DNA of 64,000 nucleotides from assembly GCA_001599815.1 (NCBI GenBank), contig BCIA01000001.1, forward strand, positions 3,166,934 to 3,230,933. The letters run 5' to 3'. A program made the position numbers and the translations under genes. Source of the DNA: Furcasterigmium furcatum (lineage: Eukaryota; Ascomycota; Sordariomycetes; Glomerellales; Plectosphaerellaceae). The stretch's first letter is position 1. Each line of letters begins with the position of its first letter. Of the stretch, positions 32,802 through 42,959 are shown one piece after another. Below the pieces are notes generated by a model, which made no database searches, was not told where the DNA came from, and worked only from the letters and a program-made list of their open reading frames with translations.

Positions 32802-34291
32802 ATGCTGCCGGTTCCATTGCTCGTTGTTGGCGCCCTTCCTCTAGCGGCATCCCTCCAACGGCCGGAGGCATGCCATTCCTGCGTTCCATCCTCCGTCCGC
32901 GAGGATCTCGCCATCGGCTTTGACCTGGGCCAGTCGTACGGGTGAGCGAAACCAGACCTTGACTGCTTTCTTCAGCCTCAACCTGTCAATCCGATTCTGA
33001 CATGTGCGGCGGTTCAGTACGGCGGTGTCCTACCTGGACAATGGCACCGCCATCAACCTGGCCAAGGTGCGAGGAAGCGTGCGGTATGCAGAGATCATGG
33101 AACGGATGATGCGCACGGGGACCTCGCCGTGGAAGCGCTGCTGGTACTTCGGGCGCTGTGGCCCCTTCGACTTGACGAGGGGGGACTTTCGTGTCCTCAG
33201 ACGCTTTCTGGGCTTTGCAGCCTCGCCCGAGGCAGGCGTCTTCGGTCACATGGTGTCTCAGCTGAAGGCAGTCTCCGAGGAGGCCCTCGGGCCCGAGAAG
33301 CCGATCAAGTGCGTCGCCCTGACCGCTCCGTGGATGCAGATGGGGCGAGACGACCACCGGACGGAAAAGGACCTGGTTGATGCGATCTATCTTGCCGGAC
33401 TGGAGCCGTGTTCGAGCGGGGACGACGTCGACTACATCGGCGAGAGCCAGGCGGTGCTCGGGGCGAACGATCTCTGGACCTGCCAGCCATACGGCATGGG
33501 CGACATTGACGAGGACAGGCTGGTGGAAGGCCTGTTCTTCATAAGGTGCGCCGGCTGCCCCCTCCCTGCCCCCTGGTGGTGACTGATCGCGGCGAGTGTG
33601 TAGTTTTACGAACCGTTCGCTGTATACCTCCCATACCTTCCTGAAGCGCGCGAGATGCTTCTACTACGAATCCTGGGAGTACTACGGCGCGATCAACGAC
33701 CAGCTGGGTCTGGATCAGGTGCACAACGCCGACTCTCCGGAAGAATTTTGGCAACGCGTGGAGGAGGGACTCCTCGGCCAAGCCGCAAAATACTTCCGCG
33801 GCGGCTCGTACACCCCTATCAAGATCGTCCTCGTGTCCGGGGAAGAGGCGGAGAATCCCGAGCTTCTTCGTGTTGTGAACAGCGTGGTTGAGACGATCCG
33901 GGAGCGAACACAAGCAGTCGCGATCAGGATGTGGGCGGAGGATCAGGAAAAGCCCGAGATCAAGCTTGTCGTATCCGAGGACCCGGCGTTTGGAGGTGCT
34001 CGGGGGGCTGCGTTGTGGCAGCGGATGAGGATGGAGGCCGGATCATATTGCGACACCCCCGAGTGTCTTGAGAGCGAGATGTGTTGCAGAGCCGGTCGAT
34101 TCCAGTACTGGGATCCGGAAGCCGAGCTCGATTCCATGTCCCGGGCGGCGGCGGCAGGGAGAACAGAGACAACGACAGAGACAACGACGGCGAGCGCGAC
34201 AGAAACGACAACAGAAACGACAACAGAGACCACAACATTGACGGCGAAAGAGACGACAACGAGACCAGAGAGACCAGAGAAGGAGTTGTAG
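32802..34291 (+). CDS. Secretory-pathway, degenerate Hsp70-like (actin-fold) protein
   Basis: Exons 32802-32941, 33018-33545 and 33604-34291 join in frame to 451 residues. A signal peptide (MLPVPLLVVGALPLAAS) is followed by IGFDLGQSYGTAVSYL, the first phosphate loop of the Hsp70 nucleotide-binding fold. Later segments align in order with Hsp70: CVALTAPWMQ (the VPAYF strand), AIYLAGLEPC, GESQAVLGAND (the NEPTAAALAYG helix) and IKIVLVSGEEAENPELLRVV (the adenosine region). The second phosphate loop, GGGT in true Hsp70s, is replaced by FFISFTNRSLYTS, and no substrate-binding domain follows. ATP hydrolysis is therefore doubtful. The tail is a TETTT-repeat followed by a C-terminal EKEL, which weakly resembles an ER-retrieval tetrapeptide. 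Localisation to the ER or outside the cell is inferred from the signal peptide. Confidence 0.75.
34159..34262 (+). repeat. ACA/GAC-rich microsatellite encoding a Thr/Glu tail
   Basis: Imperfect repeats of ACAACAGAAACG and related units, encoding TETTT-like repeats in the C-terminal tail of the Hsp70-like protein. The composition suggests O-glycosylation and length variability between strains. Confidence 0.7.
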
Positions 34292-36151
34292 GATGTCGAG
34301 GTTCACCCGATGGACGGATGTTTTCATACATCAAACTGTCGTCAGGATTCGGGTTCTCAACCATGAATTAGCTCTCAATTGAACTTCTCTTCTGGCGACC
34401 ATCTCTGAGTTGACCGTAGGGGCATCACCGCTGGGTCCCAGCTCCCTGGCAGCACAGCCCCAGTCCCAACTCTTCAGGGACAGGGATGTGGACCCTTCGG
34501 GGTGTGGTTTGCTTAAGATTCCCAATCTTGCGGCGCGGCTCGTCTGTCATCTCAGGCGCCATTGGGCTCTCGTTTGAGCCGGGATCTTGGCTGAAGGACG
34601 CTGGGACTTGCGAACGCCTGTGCGCCTCTCATCAACAACAAACCACACTGACCCCAGCCAGGGGGCTCGTGATTCTTCATCTGTTTGTCACGGATTCCCG
34701 CCTTGACGGACGTGCTGCGACCGATGCCTGCTGTGAATGGGGCAGTAAATATAGCTTCCAGTCCTCAGGCACGCCGGGACCCGGTACGGATGGCCCGGTC
34801 GGGGGAAGATCCCTCCCTCCCTCCCTGCCAGACCAGCCAGGCCTCGAAATTGCCATGTGCCAGCGGAACATGGCACAATCATGCAACGCGAGCCCAGGGC
34901 CTGCCGGCAGAGAAACGAAACATCCACTGTGGCTTGCCGGGCCTGGAACATTGGCAGCAGTTGAGCCCGCCGGTAGCAGGCCGCAGATCTGTGCTCAGCG
35001 CCGTCTGTCATCGACACGTGCGGCCTTGGTAGGGATCTTCTGGCTCTTTTCCTCGATTGTGAGTCTCACGATGGTAGCGACGTCGCACATTGTCTTACCG
35101 CGGATGCGTCCAACCCTTGCTTCTTCGCATCAGAGTCTGATGCCAGAGCGGCGGAGCTGTTATCTGTGTCTATCTTCAGTTACGGGCACTCGCCGTCATA
35201 TCTCACACCCTCGGGTTTTGTCCGTCAGGTCATTCCTCTGCTTGGCGGTCTCCCTGCGGCGATCGCCTCTTGTGAAGCGAAGCCCATCAAGATCAAGAAT
35301 CTTCTCCAAGCGGTCGCAACACGTCATTCTCGTCTTGACCAGCAGCTCTACTCCATCCCCTGATCGCACCAAGATGCCTATGACTAACCCCCAAGTCCCC
35401 CCAGGCCAATCGGACGCGGTCCCAAGCGGCGCCATTCCCAGATCTCGTCCCCGCGGGCCCTTGGCAGCCCGCCGCCTTAAGTCCGCCCCGAGGCAAACGG
35501 GCGTCACCCGTTTTTTCTTTCAGGGCTGTTGTTGAGCCTCCGAAGGGCCCTCATCCCTGCACACACTTGCCACGGGAAGCGCCGGGAAAAGGGGGACAAC
35601 CCTGCACGTAGCGACGCCCCCGGGACGGCAGATGAGTTTCGACAGCAACTCAGCCAAGGATTCATGGTGTTGAAGTGCTGCTTGGCCACATTCTCGCCCA
35701 GCCTCAAGCGGCCGCCCGTTCTCAGGCGAGGGTCGTAATCGTCCGTCCACCCCGGCTCAAGCTCACCAATCTCTCGAACAATCCCTGAAGCCCGTCACAC
35801 ACGGACGCCACTATTGGTATCCGAGCTGCCGGGCCTGGTTTGTGGGCAGGATACTCATCACAGACATAAATAAGTACTGGTTGGATTCTCCCCGGGGTCC
35901 CGGTCTCCGGATGCATATCTTCTTGTCTCTCCTTCTTGTCCCGTGCCAGCGATAACGACCCCTACAGTCCACATCGCGCCCTCCTCCCAGATGATCAGCA
36001 TTCGATCTCAAGCTTTCCTGTCTCCTTGCCGTCCCGTAAAGTGGAGATAACTGCCGCCTCAAGCGCACGACTCTGATCTCAACAATATCACCATCACCAT
36101 CGACTCGATCCCCCGACGACAACCACCACCAGCACACATAGGACCCGTTCA
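34292..36151. promoter_or_regulatory. Long intergenic region upstream of the antiporter gene
   Basis: 1.86 kb. A 1050-base open frame exists on the plus strand (34486-35535), but it has no domain or transmembrane logic and a composition unlike real proteins, so it was not accepted. The last 250 bases are CT/CA-rich, as expected of a promoter and leader for the gene at 36152. Confidence 0.45.
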
Positions 36152-38148
36152 ATGGCCCAAGACGTCGACGCAGCTGTCAGCGCCGGATATCTGGAATACC
36201 ATGAGCCAACCATTATACAGCTGCTGGTGATCATCTCCTTCTTCTTCTTCCTCGCCCTCGCAGAATGGATCTCCGATAAGATCTTCAAGGCCGGCCTCAT
36301 CGGCCAGATGCTGGTCGGTCTGGTTTACGGCATCCCCCTCGGCAACATCATGCCCATCCAGTGGCAGGAGACCTTCGTCAGCCTGGGCTACATCGGCCTG
36401 ATCCTGATCATCTTCGAAGGCGGCCTGACCGTCCATCTCGGCCTCCTCAAGGCCAACTTCTTCCTCAGCACCGTCGCCGCCGCCGTGGGCATCCTGTTCC
36501 CCATCGGCCTCTGCTACGCCCTGCTCTACGCGGGCTTCGGCTACGGCGCGGTCGAGACCTTCATCGTCGGCGCCGCGCTCTCCGTCACGTCGCTCGGGAC
36601 GACCTTCGTCGTCATCGGCAGCGCCGCCAAGGGCATCGACTTTGCGAAGACCAAGGTCGGCACCGTCCTCATCTGCGCCGCCGTCGTCAGCGACGTCACC
36701 GGCCTGATCATGGCCAGCGTCATCCACAACCTCGGCATGGTCGCGGACGACCCCGACGTCGACCTGGGCTGGCTCATCGGCCGGCCCATCGTCGCCAGCG
36801 CCGCCATGGGCATCTGCTCGCCGCTCATCGCCAAGTACCTCGCCGGCCCCGTCTTCCGGTGGTACGTCGAGGACCGCTTCGCCAGGTACAAGCACATCTC
36901 GAACATCATCCTCATGGTCGTCGTGCTCTGCGCGTTCCTCAGCATCGCGGGCTTCGCCGGCGCCTCCGTCCTCTACGGCGCCTTCCTGGCCGGCACGTTC
37001 CTCAGCGCCCTGCCGTGCATCCATCCAGACGCGCCCTTCATGGTGCTCAGCCGCGAGCACGGCGAGAGTGACCCCGACAAGACGCCGACCTTCGTGCACA
37101 CGTTCGAGAAGTACTTCCTCGGCGCGCAGACGTACATCCTGCAGCCCATGTTCTTCGCCAGCATCGGTTTCGCCATCCCGTTCCGCAAGCTGTGGACCGG
37201 CGAGGCCATCTGGCGAGGAGTCGTCTTCACCCTTCTCATGCTCTTCGGCAAGGTGAGTCTCTCTACGTGATATCAGAGAAAACTAGAATATGTCGCTGAC
37301 TCCCCCAGCTCATCGTCGGCTTCATCGTCCCCATCCGCGACGCCATCACGAGCAATCCCACCCTCAGCCCCCGCGCCCTCGCAAAGTCGACCTGGAAGCC
37401 CGCCTCGCTCCTCGGCGTCGGCATGGTCGCCCGCGGCGAGATCGGCCTGCTCATCGTGCAGATCGGCCTCAACCAGACGCCCTTCCTCTCCGAGGAGGCC
37501 TTCGTGACCGCCACCTGGGCCACGGTCCTCAGCACCATCATCGGCCCCGTCGTCGTCGGCCTCCTACTCAAGAAGCACAAGCACGCCATCAGCGACGACA
37601 TTCAGTGGGGCGTCCAGAACACGGACGACGGCGCCGGCTGGCTCAGCGACGACGCCATCCTCGAGGAGGGCCGCGCGAGCCGCTGGGCCAGCAGGCGGCA
37701 CTCGCGCGCCGTGAGCCAGGCGGCCAGCGAGCGGGTTCGCAGCCGCGCGCAGAGCCGCGCGCAGAGCATCGACGTCGGCCGCGCGGCCGCCGGCGGCGGC
37801 GCGAGCGGCGACAGAACCCCCATGTCCCCCCGGCGGCAGGACTCGGACGGGCCCGACCCGGAGGCGATCCGCAAGGGGCTGAGGAAGGCCGGGGCGTCGG
37901 AGAACACGCTGCGCGACGACGAGGGCAACGACAGCGACAGGCCGGCGGCGGGGGAGAAGGCCGACGGTGGTAGCGGTGGCGAGGGCGCCACGACCACGGA
38001 GGAGCGCGCGAGGAGGCGCGTCATCACTTACAAAGATACCCCTGTTGTTGCGGAGAAGAAGGCCAGCGCCGAGGATGTGGGCGAGAAGGGGGAGAGGGAC
38101 GATACCCAGGCTGAGAAGCCCGACGCCAAGGACGAGGAGGGAAGATGA
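36152..38148 (+). CDS. Cation/proton antiporter (CPA family, Na+/H+ or K+/H+ exchanger)
   Basis: Exons 36152-37252 and 37309-38148 join in phase 0 to 646 residues (56-nt intron). About twelve membrane spans occupy residues 20-480. Typical CPA features are the GLIGQMLVGLVYGIPLG opening, IIFEGGLTVHL, the unwound-helix region ALSVTSLGTTFVVIG, an acidic span with VVSDVTGL and the late GVGMVARGEIGLLIVQIGL span. The last 150 residues form a hydrophilic Arg/Ser- then Glu/Lys-rich tail, probably cytosolic and regulatory. It should exchange Na+ or K+ for protons at an internal or plasma membrane; the ion cannot be read from sequence. The translational start is the only good Met before the first span. 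Confidence 0.88.
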
Positions 38149-38543
38149 GCGCCAGACACCGCTGTACGATCCCATGCCCTGGTTTAGACTAGTACTACTT
38201 ACTACAGGAGTTATGGTAGACTGTGTTTTTTGCTTCCCTAGAATGATATCAGACCATCATCCCGCCGGCTTGGCTCAGCCCACTGTCGCATGAGTTCCAC
38301 GCACCCAACCAAGGAATGAATCTTGCAGTACTTGGCTTGGTATTGAGGCCCTCAACATGCCTGCCGATCCCCGGCAAGGCCACGGCTTATCCGAGGTCCT
38401 GCTCGGTCTCCGGCTGTCAGCCGGGGTCTCCTCCGGCCCCTCCCGACACGGCGCCGGCCAGGCCAGCGGGTCCGCCGAGAGCCGCCATATCTCAAAGCAG
38501 AAGCCCAAGAACACGACGGGCGGCACTTCCATACTCCGCCCCC
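38149..38543. other. Intergenic between convergent genes
   Basis: About 400 bases of shared 3' flank. No feature is recognised. Confidence 0.5.
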
Positions 38544-40529
38544 TCACTGATGCCCCTCCAGGTCCTCGATCAGGATCGCGGCAGCCCTCTCCCCGACCGC
38601 GAGCGCGAAGCTTCCCATGTTCGCGGCGTAGTTCACGGGAACGACGCTGAGGTCCGCGATCCTGAGGCCCCCGACCCCGTGCACGCCCAGCCTGCCGTCG
38701 ACGACGCCGCCCTCCGCCAGCGGCGCCATGCTGCACGTCCCGCAGCTGTGCCAGCACTGCCCGACGTTCTCGCGAATCCACTTGTCGAGCACCGCGTCGT
38801 CCTCGGGGGAGTAGACGATGTCGCCGACGTTCGCGGGGAGGGGGCCGTCGCGCTTCCCGCAGGCCGCGGGCGAGGAGGCGGCGAAGGGCGGGTGCCAGGG
38901 GGCGTACTCCCCGCGGTAGGTCTCGAGGCGGCGCATGACCTCGCGCTGCTTCTTGTAGTGCCACGCCGCCTGCTTGACGTCGAGGCCCTCGGGGTCCGAG
39001 AGGATGCCGGTGCGGAGGGCGATGGGGTCCGTGGTGGAGGGGCCGGTGATGTGGACTGAGCCCCGGGAGTAGGGGTAGAACGTGGAGGAGGTGGCGCTGA
39101 TGAATTGGTGGCCTTCCTCGCCCTCCGGGAACGGGCCGGGGAAGCTAAACGGGCCGTGTTAGTGGGATTCCGCAAGGTATGTACGGGGCGAGACTCACAA
39201 GGCGGCGGTGATGATGTAGGCCACGGGCTTGTTGGGGCGGTTCTTGAAGTCCCGGTCCCATGCGTTCTGGAACGCCGGGCCCATCGGCGCGACTTCAGCT
39301 TCCGATGGACGCAGCTTGCCTGCCATGTCGGCACCGTTGGTGTAGATGGATCGGTGATTGGTGTTGACCAGCTCATCAAGGGTCACCTTTTCGTTGAGGA
39401 AGCTGTTGAGCGTTTCCTCCGCCTCGACGGTGGAGTAGTACGGGCCGATGATGATGTTGTGATCCTGAAAGTTCTCACCGACACCGGGCAGCTCGACGGC
39501 GAGTCTCACGCCTGCCTTGGCGAGCACTTCTGGCTGGCCGACCCCGGATCTCTCAAGGAGAAGAGGCGAGCCGAGGTTTCCGGCAGTCAGGACGACCATC
39601 TTGCGAGCCTTGATGGTGTGAGTACCGGTGGTGGCCTGACTGTCAGTCGGCTGGACCTCGACTCCGACAGCGCGTCCACCCTCGATCAGGGCTCTGGTCA
39701 CTTCGTGCTCGGTGAGAACGCGCAGGTTCTCGTGCTGGCCGTCCCGAAGTCTTGGGTGCAGATACGCGTGCGCGGCGTCGGAGCGTTTGCCGTCGGGGCT
39801 CGTGAAGAGAAGATTCCGCTGGGCGCCGTGGGCAGTACTGAGATTCTGTGCGTCTGCGGTTTCCGGTACGCCTGCCCTGACTGCCGCTTGCATGATGTCG
39901 TCCTGAAGACGAGTAGCGCCCCAAGGCCTGTCAGAGATATGAATGGGGCCATCATGGCCATGAGTATCGTAAGAGCCCTGACCGTGGTATGTTTCGCACT
40001 ACGGAGAGGGTTATCAGCGACCGATCTATGTCAGTGCGAAAGTAACACAACATGGCAATACATACCTTCTTCAGGTACGGGATCATTTCATCTGCGGTCC
40101 ATCCAGGGGTGTTCCAGTCGTCCATGTCTTCTCGTACTCCGCGGGTGTACGTCAACATGTTGGTCGATGAGCCGCCTCCGAGAATGCTACCTGCCGGCAC
40201 CACCAAGTCTCTCCCGGCGAGACTTTCCTCTTCCTGGCCGGGGTAGAGCATCATTCTGCCAGTCTCGAGCGGCGTCAGGATATTCAGCAGGCTTGCCAGC
40301 GGCAGATGGACCATCTGGTTGTCGTAATTGTCCTTCCCCCGCTCGATCAACAGAATCGATAGCGCGGGGTGGGCATCGCTGAGTCTCGCGGCCACCACGC
40401 AGCCAGAACTGCCGCCTGCGATGAATTAGTCGATCGGTGCAGCATTATCGTCGTCCATTACATACCTCCGACGACGATGACATCAACATCACCCAGGTCG
40501 CCGGGGACGGTGTTGGATATTCCGCCCAT
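38544..40529 (-). CDS. GMC oxidoreductase, alcohol-oxidase-like
   Basis: Four exons (40466-40529, 40066-40415, 39199-39998 and 38544-39144) join in frame to 604 residues with GT-AG introns. The FAD-binding GxGxxG appears as VVGGGSSGCVVAARL right at the N-terminus and spans the first intron. GMC signature 1 region: GSILGGGSSTNMLTYTRG. Signature 2 region: LTAGNLGSPLLLERSGVG. The catalytic His lies in WHSCGTCSMAP, where the usual HP-x-GTC is HSCGTC. The NYAANMGSFALAVGERAA segment closes the FAD domain. The N-terminal region resembles cytosolic or peroxisomal alcohol oxidases more than secreted aryl-alcohol oxidases. There is no signal peptide and no SKL-type tail (it ends EGHQ). It likely oxidises a small alcohol with FAD. 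Confidence 0.85.
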
Positions 40530-41522
40530 CGTGAAGTTTGCCCAGGGGATCAGGAGGTCGAAATGCCTTCAATACTCAAGTTGAGACTCTGAGCTGACAG
40601 AAAGTGAGAGAGCACATTGAGTTCAAGATGCTCTTAAATGCGACATCCACTGATGCTTACTCCTCGTCGTGCATGTACGCGCAGCGATGCCCCTCTCGAC
40701 GTCAGAGAACACAGCCCGAAGGCATCTTGTAAGACCGATTAGCCCCTTTGGGAAGCGGTCCGGAGACCGGCACGCACTACCCCAGAGAGTGGCTAACATG
40801 CAGATCTTCTTCATGGCCAGTCAACTAGGTACAGTTACAGTTAGAATGGGCTGCTAATATGTTGAATTTAGGTTTATGGTTAGGGGAGTAAGTCGTACCT
40901 GGAAACTGGATACAATAATACTCATCAAGGTACTTGGAGTTGAGGCGTTGTGGTGCCGCTTGGCCAGTCGGCTGTATTCGCATCCTCCTCCCCATTGGGT
41001 TTAATCAGTCCTCCGTTAAGAACGCAGTGATCGTCACTCGGCGCAGGAGGCATTGCCGGCGTCGATCTGATAGGGCCGGCTGTGTCGTGTTCCCCGACAG
41101 TGCGCGGAACAGGAACCGCTGGTCGATTAAACTCCGCGTGTCCTGGCCTAATGTCGATGTCGCGGCTAAAGTGCACGGCATGCGACGGGGATGCAACACT
41201 GAAAATAGACAAAGGCTTTCCATGAGCCGTCGAAACTAACTCCGTTCTGGGTGGCATGAGTGCAAAGCCTGCACTGCCCAACCTCTTCCACAAGCACTGA
41301 AAGCCCAAAGTGCCGGCTTGAGAAGTTGCTAAAGGACAAAAGAAAAGAGCCTGAGCCATGTCAGAGGCAGTCTGCCATCTATCCTCCATCGTCTTCAAAC
41401 GCCATGTCCCAAACCTGTTGCCCTTGTTGCCTTGAGTCCGTCCTGTCCCGTCCCGTCATATCCCATCCAGCCCATTCACGCATAATACATTATTCCCACC
41501 ACAGTCCGATGCGCCCGCCGCA
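40530..41522. other. Intergenic upstream of the GMC gene
   Basis: About 1 kb with no supportable gene. It serves as promoter of the GMC gene and 3' flank of the disordered-protein gene. Confidence 0.45.
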
Positions 41523-42959
41523 TCAATCCTCTCGCACCGAGCTCATCCTCGCGGCGTCCTCCCGCGGCGGCTTGATGTACTCGACGATCTTCTGCGCAAC
41601 GCGGCTCTGCCTCTTCGCATCGGCCAGCGCCTCCTTCGGCAGCTGCGGCATCGCCTCCCTGCTGGAGTGCCCGTGGCTCCCCTCCGAGCTCGTCCGCGGG
41701 CTCCCCCTCGGCTTGCCCGAGTAGTACGCGCTGTCCCTCTTCGAGCCCTCGCGCCAGCTCCGCCGAACAGCCTGCGCGCGCGCCGAGGCCAGGAAACGCT
41801 CGTAGTCCGAGGGCGGCCAGTCCTCGCCGCCGGCGGTGAAAGAGGCGATGGACGCGCGGTCGATGAGAGGCGGGGCGGAGCGGCGCTTGTGCTGCCGCGA
41901 GGAGGGGTCCATCTCGGAGACCTCGTCGGCCTCGTCGGCCTCGTGGGTGTCCGCGAAGGGGTTTTCCTCCTCGGCGACGGAACGGGGGTCCAGGGTGTAG
42001 TTCGCCTGGTGCGCGGGAGGCGGCAGGGCGGTCGGCTGGTTCGGCGTCTGCGATCGCACGGTGGCCTTGCTGCCATCCCAGGAGGACGTCTTGCGGTGGT
42101 GCGAGCCGATGGTCGTGCGGGAGAAGTCGGCGGCGGCGTGGCGGGGGACGTAGGCCTTGGGCTTTGAGGGTGCCTCTGCTGGCGCGGGAGCGACGGGGGC
42201 AGACTGTGTCATCTTCACGGGCGACATGGGTGACATGGGCGACATGAGCGACCTGGGGGAGACGGGCAGCTGGGACTCATCGCCGAAATCGTTCGCCGAG
42301 TGCGCCGTCCAGAAGCGGTCGCGAAAGCTGCTCCTGGGCCGCAGCTTGGTGGACTGCTGGGGTTGGAGGTTCAGCATTGCCGGCCGTGTCGCTGTCGACA
42401 TGTTGCTGTGCTCTTCTTCCTGTGCGCCGGACCTGTGAAACCTCGAGAAGCGATGAAGTGTCTTCTGCTGCTGGCTCTTCTCGAGCGCCGAGGGGGCGGC
42501 GTTGGCGGCGTCATCTGGGTTTTGTCCTCGTGCCGGCGCGTGATGATGAGGTGGCGCGATCTCCGAACACGAGGGGCCAGCGTGACCACTTTCGTCGCCC
42601 TTCTCGTACCCTTCGTCCGGCACTGTGGTAAGCTGCCGCTGACCCCGCGGGGTCGCATTGTTCCTGCTGGCATTCTTCGTGGTGCCACGGCGGATGAGGC
42701 GGTCGAGCAGTCGCCCGGGGTCCTGCTCGGCCGCCGACGTTGCATCGGAGCAGGGTTGCTGCTGATGAGTCTGCGTCTGGGGCTTTTGTGGCTGCGGTGA
42801 GAATGCTGCTGTGCCGCGTTGCACACCTGCAGCCTGAGCCGACTTGTCGGGTCCGCGGTGGCGGGTGGAATTAATCTGCTGCCGGCTGGGCTTTTTCTCC
42901 TGGGTTTGTCCGTCGGAGGGCGTGGACCGCGAGAAGAAGGGCTGGAAGAGGGTCTTCAT
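41523..42959 (-). CDS. Intrinsically disordered Ser/Pro/Gln-rich protein
   Basis: A single exon of 478 residues starting MKTLFQPFF. An upstream in-frame Met at 43082 would add a tail with no protein character, so the inner Met was preferred. The protein is almost entirely low-complexity: Gln/Thr-rich early, SP-M repeats in the middle (SPMSPMSPV) that could be proline-directed kinase sites, and acidic patches (EADEADEVSEMD). A short more ordered motif, DYERFLASARAQAVRRSW, lies near the C-terminus and is the likely conserved element. No enzymatic domain was recognised. It could be a scaffold or regulatory protein. Confidence 0.65.
   Translation of the reverse strand: MKTLFQPFFSRSTPSDGQTQEKKPSRQQINSTRHRGPDKSAQAAGVQRGTAAFSPQPQKPQTQTHQQQPCSDATSAAEQDPGRLLDRLIRRGTTKNASRNNATPRGQRQLTTVPDEGYEKGDESGHAGPSCSEIAPPHHHAPARGQNPDDAANAAPSALEKSQQQKTLHRFSRFHRSGAQEEEHSNMSTATRPAMLNLQPQQSTKLRPRSSFRDRFWTAHSANDFGDESQLPVSPRSLMSPMSPMSPVKMTQSAPVAPAPAEAPSKPKAYVPRHAAADFSRTTIGSHHRKTSSWDGSKATVRSQTPNQPTALPPPAHQANYTLDPRSVAEEENPFADTHEADEADEVSEMDPSSRQHKRRSAPPLIDRASIASFTAGGEDWPPSDYERFLASARAQAVRRSWREGSKRDSAYYSGKPRGSPRTSSEGSHGHSSREAMPQLPKEALADAKRQSRVAQKIVEYIKPPREDAARMSSVRED

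Noticed and set aside
34486..35535. 349-codon plus-strand open frame
   Set aside because: No domain, signal or membrane pattern; Arg/Ser/Pro-rich composition typical of chance frames in GC-rich intergenic DNA; no supporting promoter near its start.
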